A stretch of DNA of 6,586 nucleotides. It comes from Candidatus Egaibacter danicus (GTDB taxonomy: Bacteria > Pseudomonadota > Gammaproteobacteria > Burkholderiales > Burkholderiaceae). Location of the stretch: contig JAABRC010000111.1 in assembly GCA_011391115.1 (NCBI GenBank), positions 1-6,586 of the forward strand, given 5' to 3'. Numbering within the stretch: the stretch's first letter is position 1; each line of letters starts with the position of its first letter. The position numbers were made by a program, and so were the translations under genes. This document shows positions 5,725-6,586 of the stretch, piece after piece. A model generated the notes under the pieces. The model did no database searches, was not told the DNA's origin, and saw nothing but the letters and a program-made list of their open reading frames with translations.

Positions 5725-6586
5725 ATGTCCAAAGCTCTCACGCCACAGCGCGAATTGTGGCTCCTGATCACACTTGCGGGCATCCAGTTCACCCATATCC
5801 TGGACTTCATGATCATGATGCCTCTTGGACCTCAGTTCACGCAGTTGTTCGCGATCACCGACGCGCAGTTTGGGATGCTGGTATCGGCCTACACTCTGGC
5901 CGGTGGCCTATCCGGTTTCCTGGCCTCGGCTTACATCGACCGATTCGGACGCAAGCGCCTGCTGCTGGTTCTCTACGGTTTGTTTGCGCTGGCCACGCTG
6001 GCGTGTGGATTGGCACCCACCTACATGACGCTGATGATGGCACGCATCGCTGCGGGGGTGTTTGGCGGCGTACTGTCAGCGCTGTCCCAGACGATTGTGG
6101 GCGATGTGATCCCGTTTGAGCGACGTGGGCGCGCCATGAGCATTGTCATGACGTCGTTTTCCGTGGCAACGGTAGCCGGGGTGCCAGCTGGCCTGTTTCT
6201 GGCAGCGCACCTGGGTTGGCATTCCGCGTTTTTTGGCATCGCCCTGTTGTGCGCGCTGTTTCTGTGTTTTGCTGCGTGGACACTGCCGTTACTGGACGCC
6301 CACCTGGGAGCATCGACCGACTCTTCAGCAGTCCAGCGTATCCGCGTGGTGCTGGCGGATGTCAATCACCAAAGGGCGTTTGTTTTTTCATCGCTGATGA
6401 TGTTTGCCGGTTTCATGGTGATTCCCTACATTACCATCTACATGCAGACCAATGTGGGAATGCGGCCAGATCAGATTCCGTATGTCTACTTGTGCGGTGG
6501 CATTGGTACGCTCCTGACTGCCCGCTGGGTCGGGCGGCTGACGGATCTTCGGGGCAAGCTGCAAACATTCCGTGTATTTGCCATTG
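5725..6586 (+). CDS. Major facilitator superfamily transporter, N-terminal part (3' end outside window)
   Basis: An open frame from ATG 5725 runs through the right edge (287 complete codons, no stop). It encodes an inner-membrane MFS permease resembling 12-TM drug:H+ antiporter (DHA1/AraJ-like) proteins. It begins MSKALTPQRELWLLITLAGI. TM1 carries the motif HILDFMIMMPLGPQF seen in this group. TM2 is about 49-71, followed by the MFS motif A loop D72-R-F-G-R-K-R78. TM3 is about 78-98, TM4 100-126 (MARIAAGVFGGVLSALSQTIVGD), TM5 137-164 with a VAGVPAG antiporter-like motif, and TM6 168-190. A hydrophilic central loop (about 190-216) and TM7-TM8 follow. Roughly three quarters of a ~400-aa protein is present. 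An in-frame TGA at 5719-5721 fixes the start at this ATG, although no Shine-Dalgarno precedes it. The substrate cannot be read from sequence. Confidence 0.9.
   Translation, partial: MSKALTPQRELWLLITLAGIQFTHILDFMIMMPLGPQFTQLFAITDAQFGMLVSAYTLAGGLSGFLASAYIDRFGRKRLLLVLYGLFALATLACGLAPTYMTLMMARIAAGVFGGVLSALSQTIVGDVIPFERRGRAMSIVMTSFSVATVAGVPAGLFLAAHLGWHSAFFGIALLCALFLCFAAWTLPLLDAHLGASTDSSAVQRIRVVLADVNHQRAFVFSSLMMFAGFMVIPYITIYMQTNVGMRPDQIPYVYLCGGIGTLLTARWVGRLTDLRGKLQTFRVFAI

Noticed and set aside
5676..5816. 47-codon N-terminal extension of the patatin gene (start at 5816)
   Set aside because: It would overlap the divergent transporter coding region by about 90 nt. The extra residues show no patatin similarity, and internal ATGs at 5675 and 5645 precede the conserved core.
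1..6586. A defence, mobile or otherwise novel multi-gene system
   Set aside because: All supported genes are standard housekeeping or widespread families with intact motifs. No integrase, transposase, tRNA attachment site, CRISPR repeat or cluster of unknown genes is present.

Overview
The window looks like ordinary chromosome from a betaproteobacterium, most likely a member of the Comamonadaceae (Rhodoferax/Polaromonas-like). The grounds are moderate-to-high GC by eye, protein sequences of Burkholderiales character, and an intergenic repeat near 3211-3272 that resembles dispersed repeats I recall from that family. I ran no database search, so the taxonomic call is inference.

Layout. (1) 1-653 (+): the 3' half of pntB, the NADP(H)-binding beta subunit of the proton-translocating transhydrogenase, followed at once by a GC-rich hairpin. 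(2) 654-793: an intergenic stretch with a weak promoter candidate overlapped by an operator-like inverted repeat. (3) 794-2467 (+): fadD, long-chain acyl-CoA synthetase. (4) 2489-3217 (+): mtnN/pfs, MTA/SAH nucleosidase, 21 nt after fadD and probably co-transcribed with it. (5) 3218-3307: convergent gap holding a family-type repeat that also supplies the mtnN stop codon. (6) 4294-3308 (-): corA, magnesium/cobalt channel. (7) 4295-4469: a gene-free stretch holding a large REP-like palindrome directly upstream of corA and two small palindromes. (8) 5675-4470 (-): a patatin-like phospholipase. (9) 5725-6586 (+): the 5' part of a 12-TM major facilitator transporter, divergent from the patatin gene and running off the window.

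How the genes relate. fadD activates fatty acids to acyl-CoA. The patatin-like hydrolase could release fatty acids from lipids, but it is on the opposite strand and nothing shows a joint pathway. pntB supplies NADPH, mtnN recycles by-products of SAM use, and corA moves Mg2+. These look like independent housekeeping functions. I see no phage, insertion sequence with a transposase, CRISPR array, tRNA, rRNA or toxin-antitoxin pair, and no convincing new multi-gene system. The most interesting material is non-coding: the 90-nt imperfect palindrome in front of corA, the repeat that ends mtnN, and the inverted repeat over the presumed fadD promoter.
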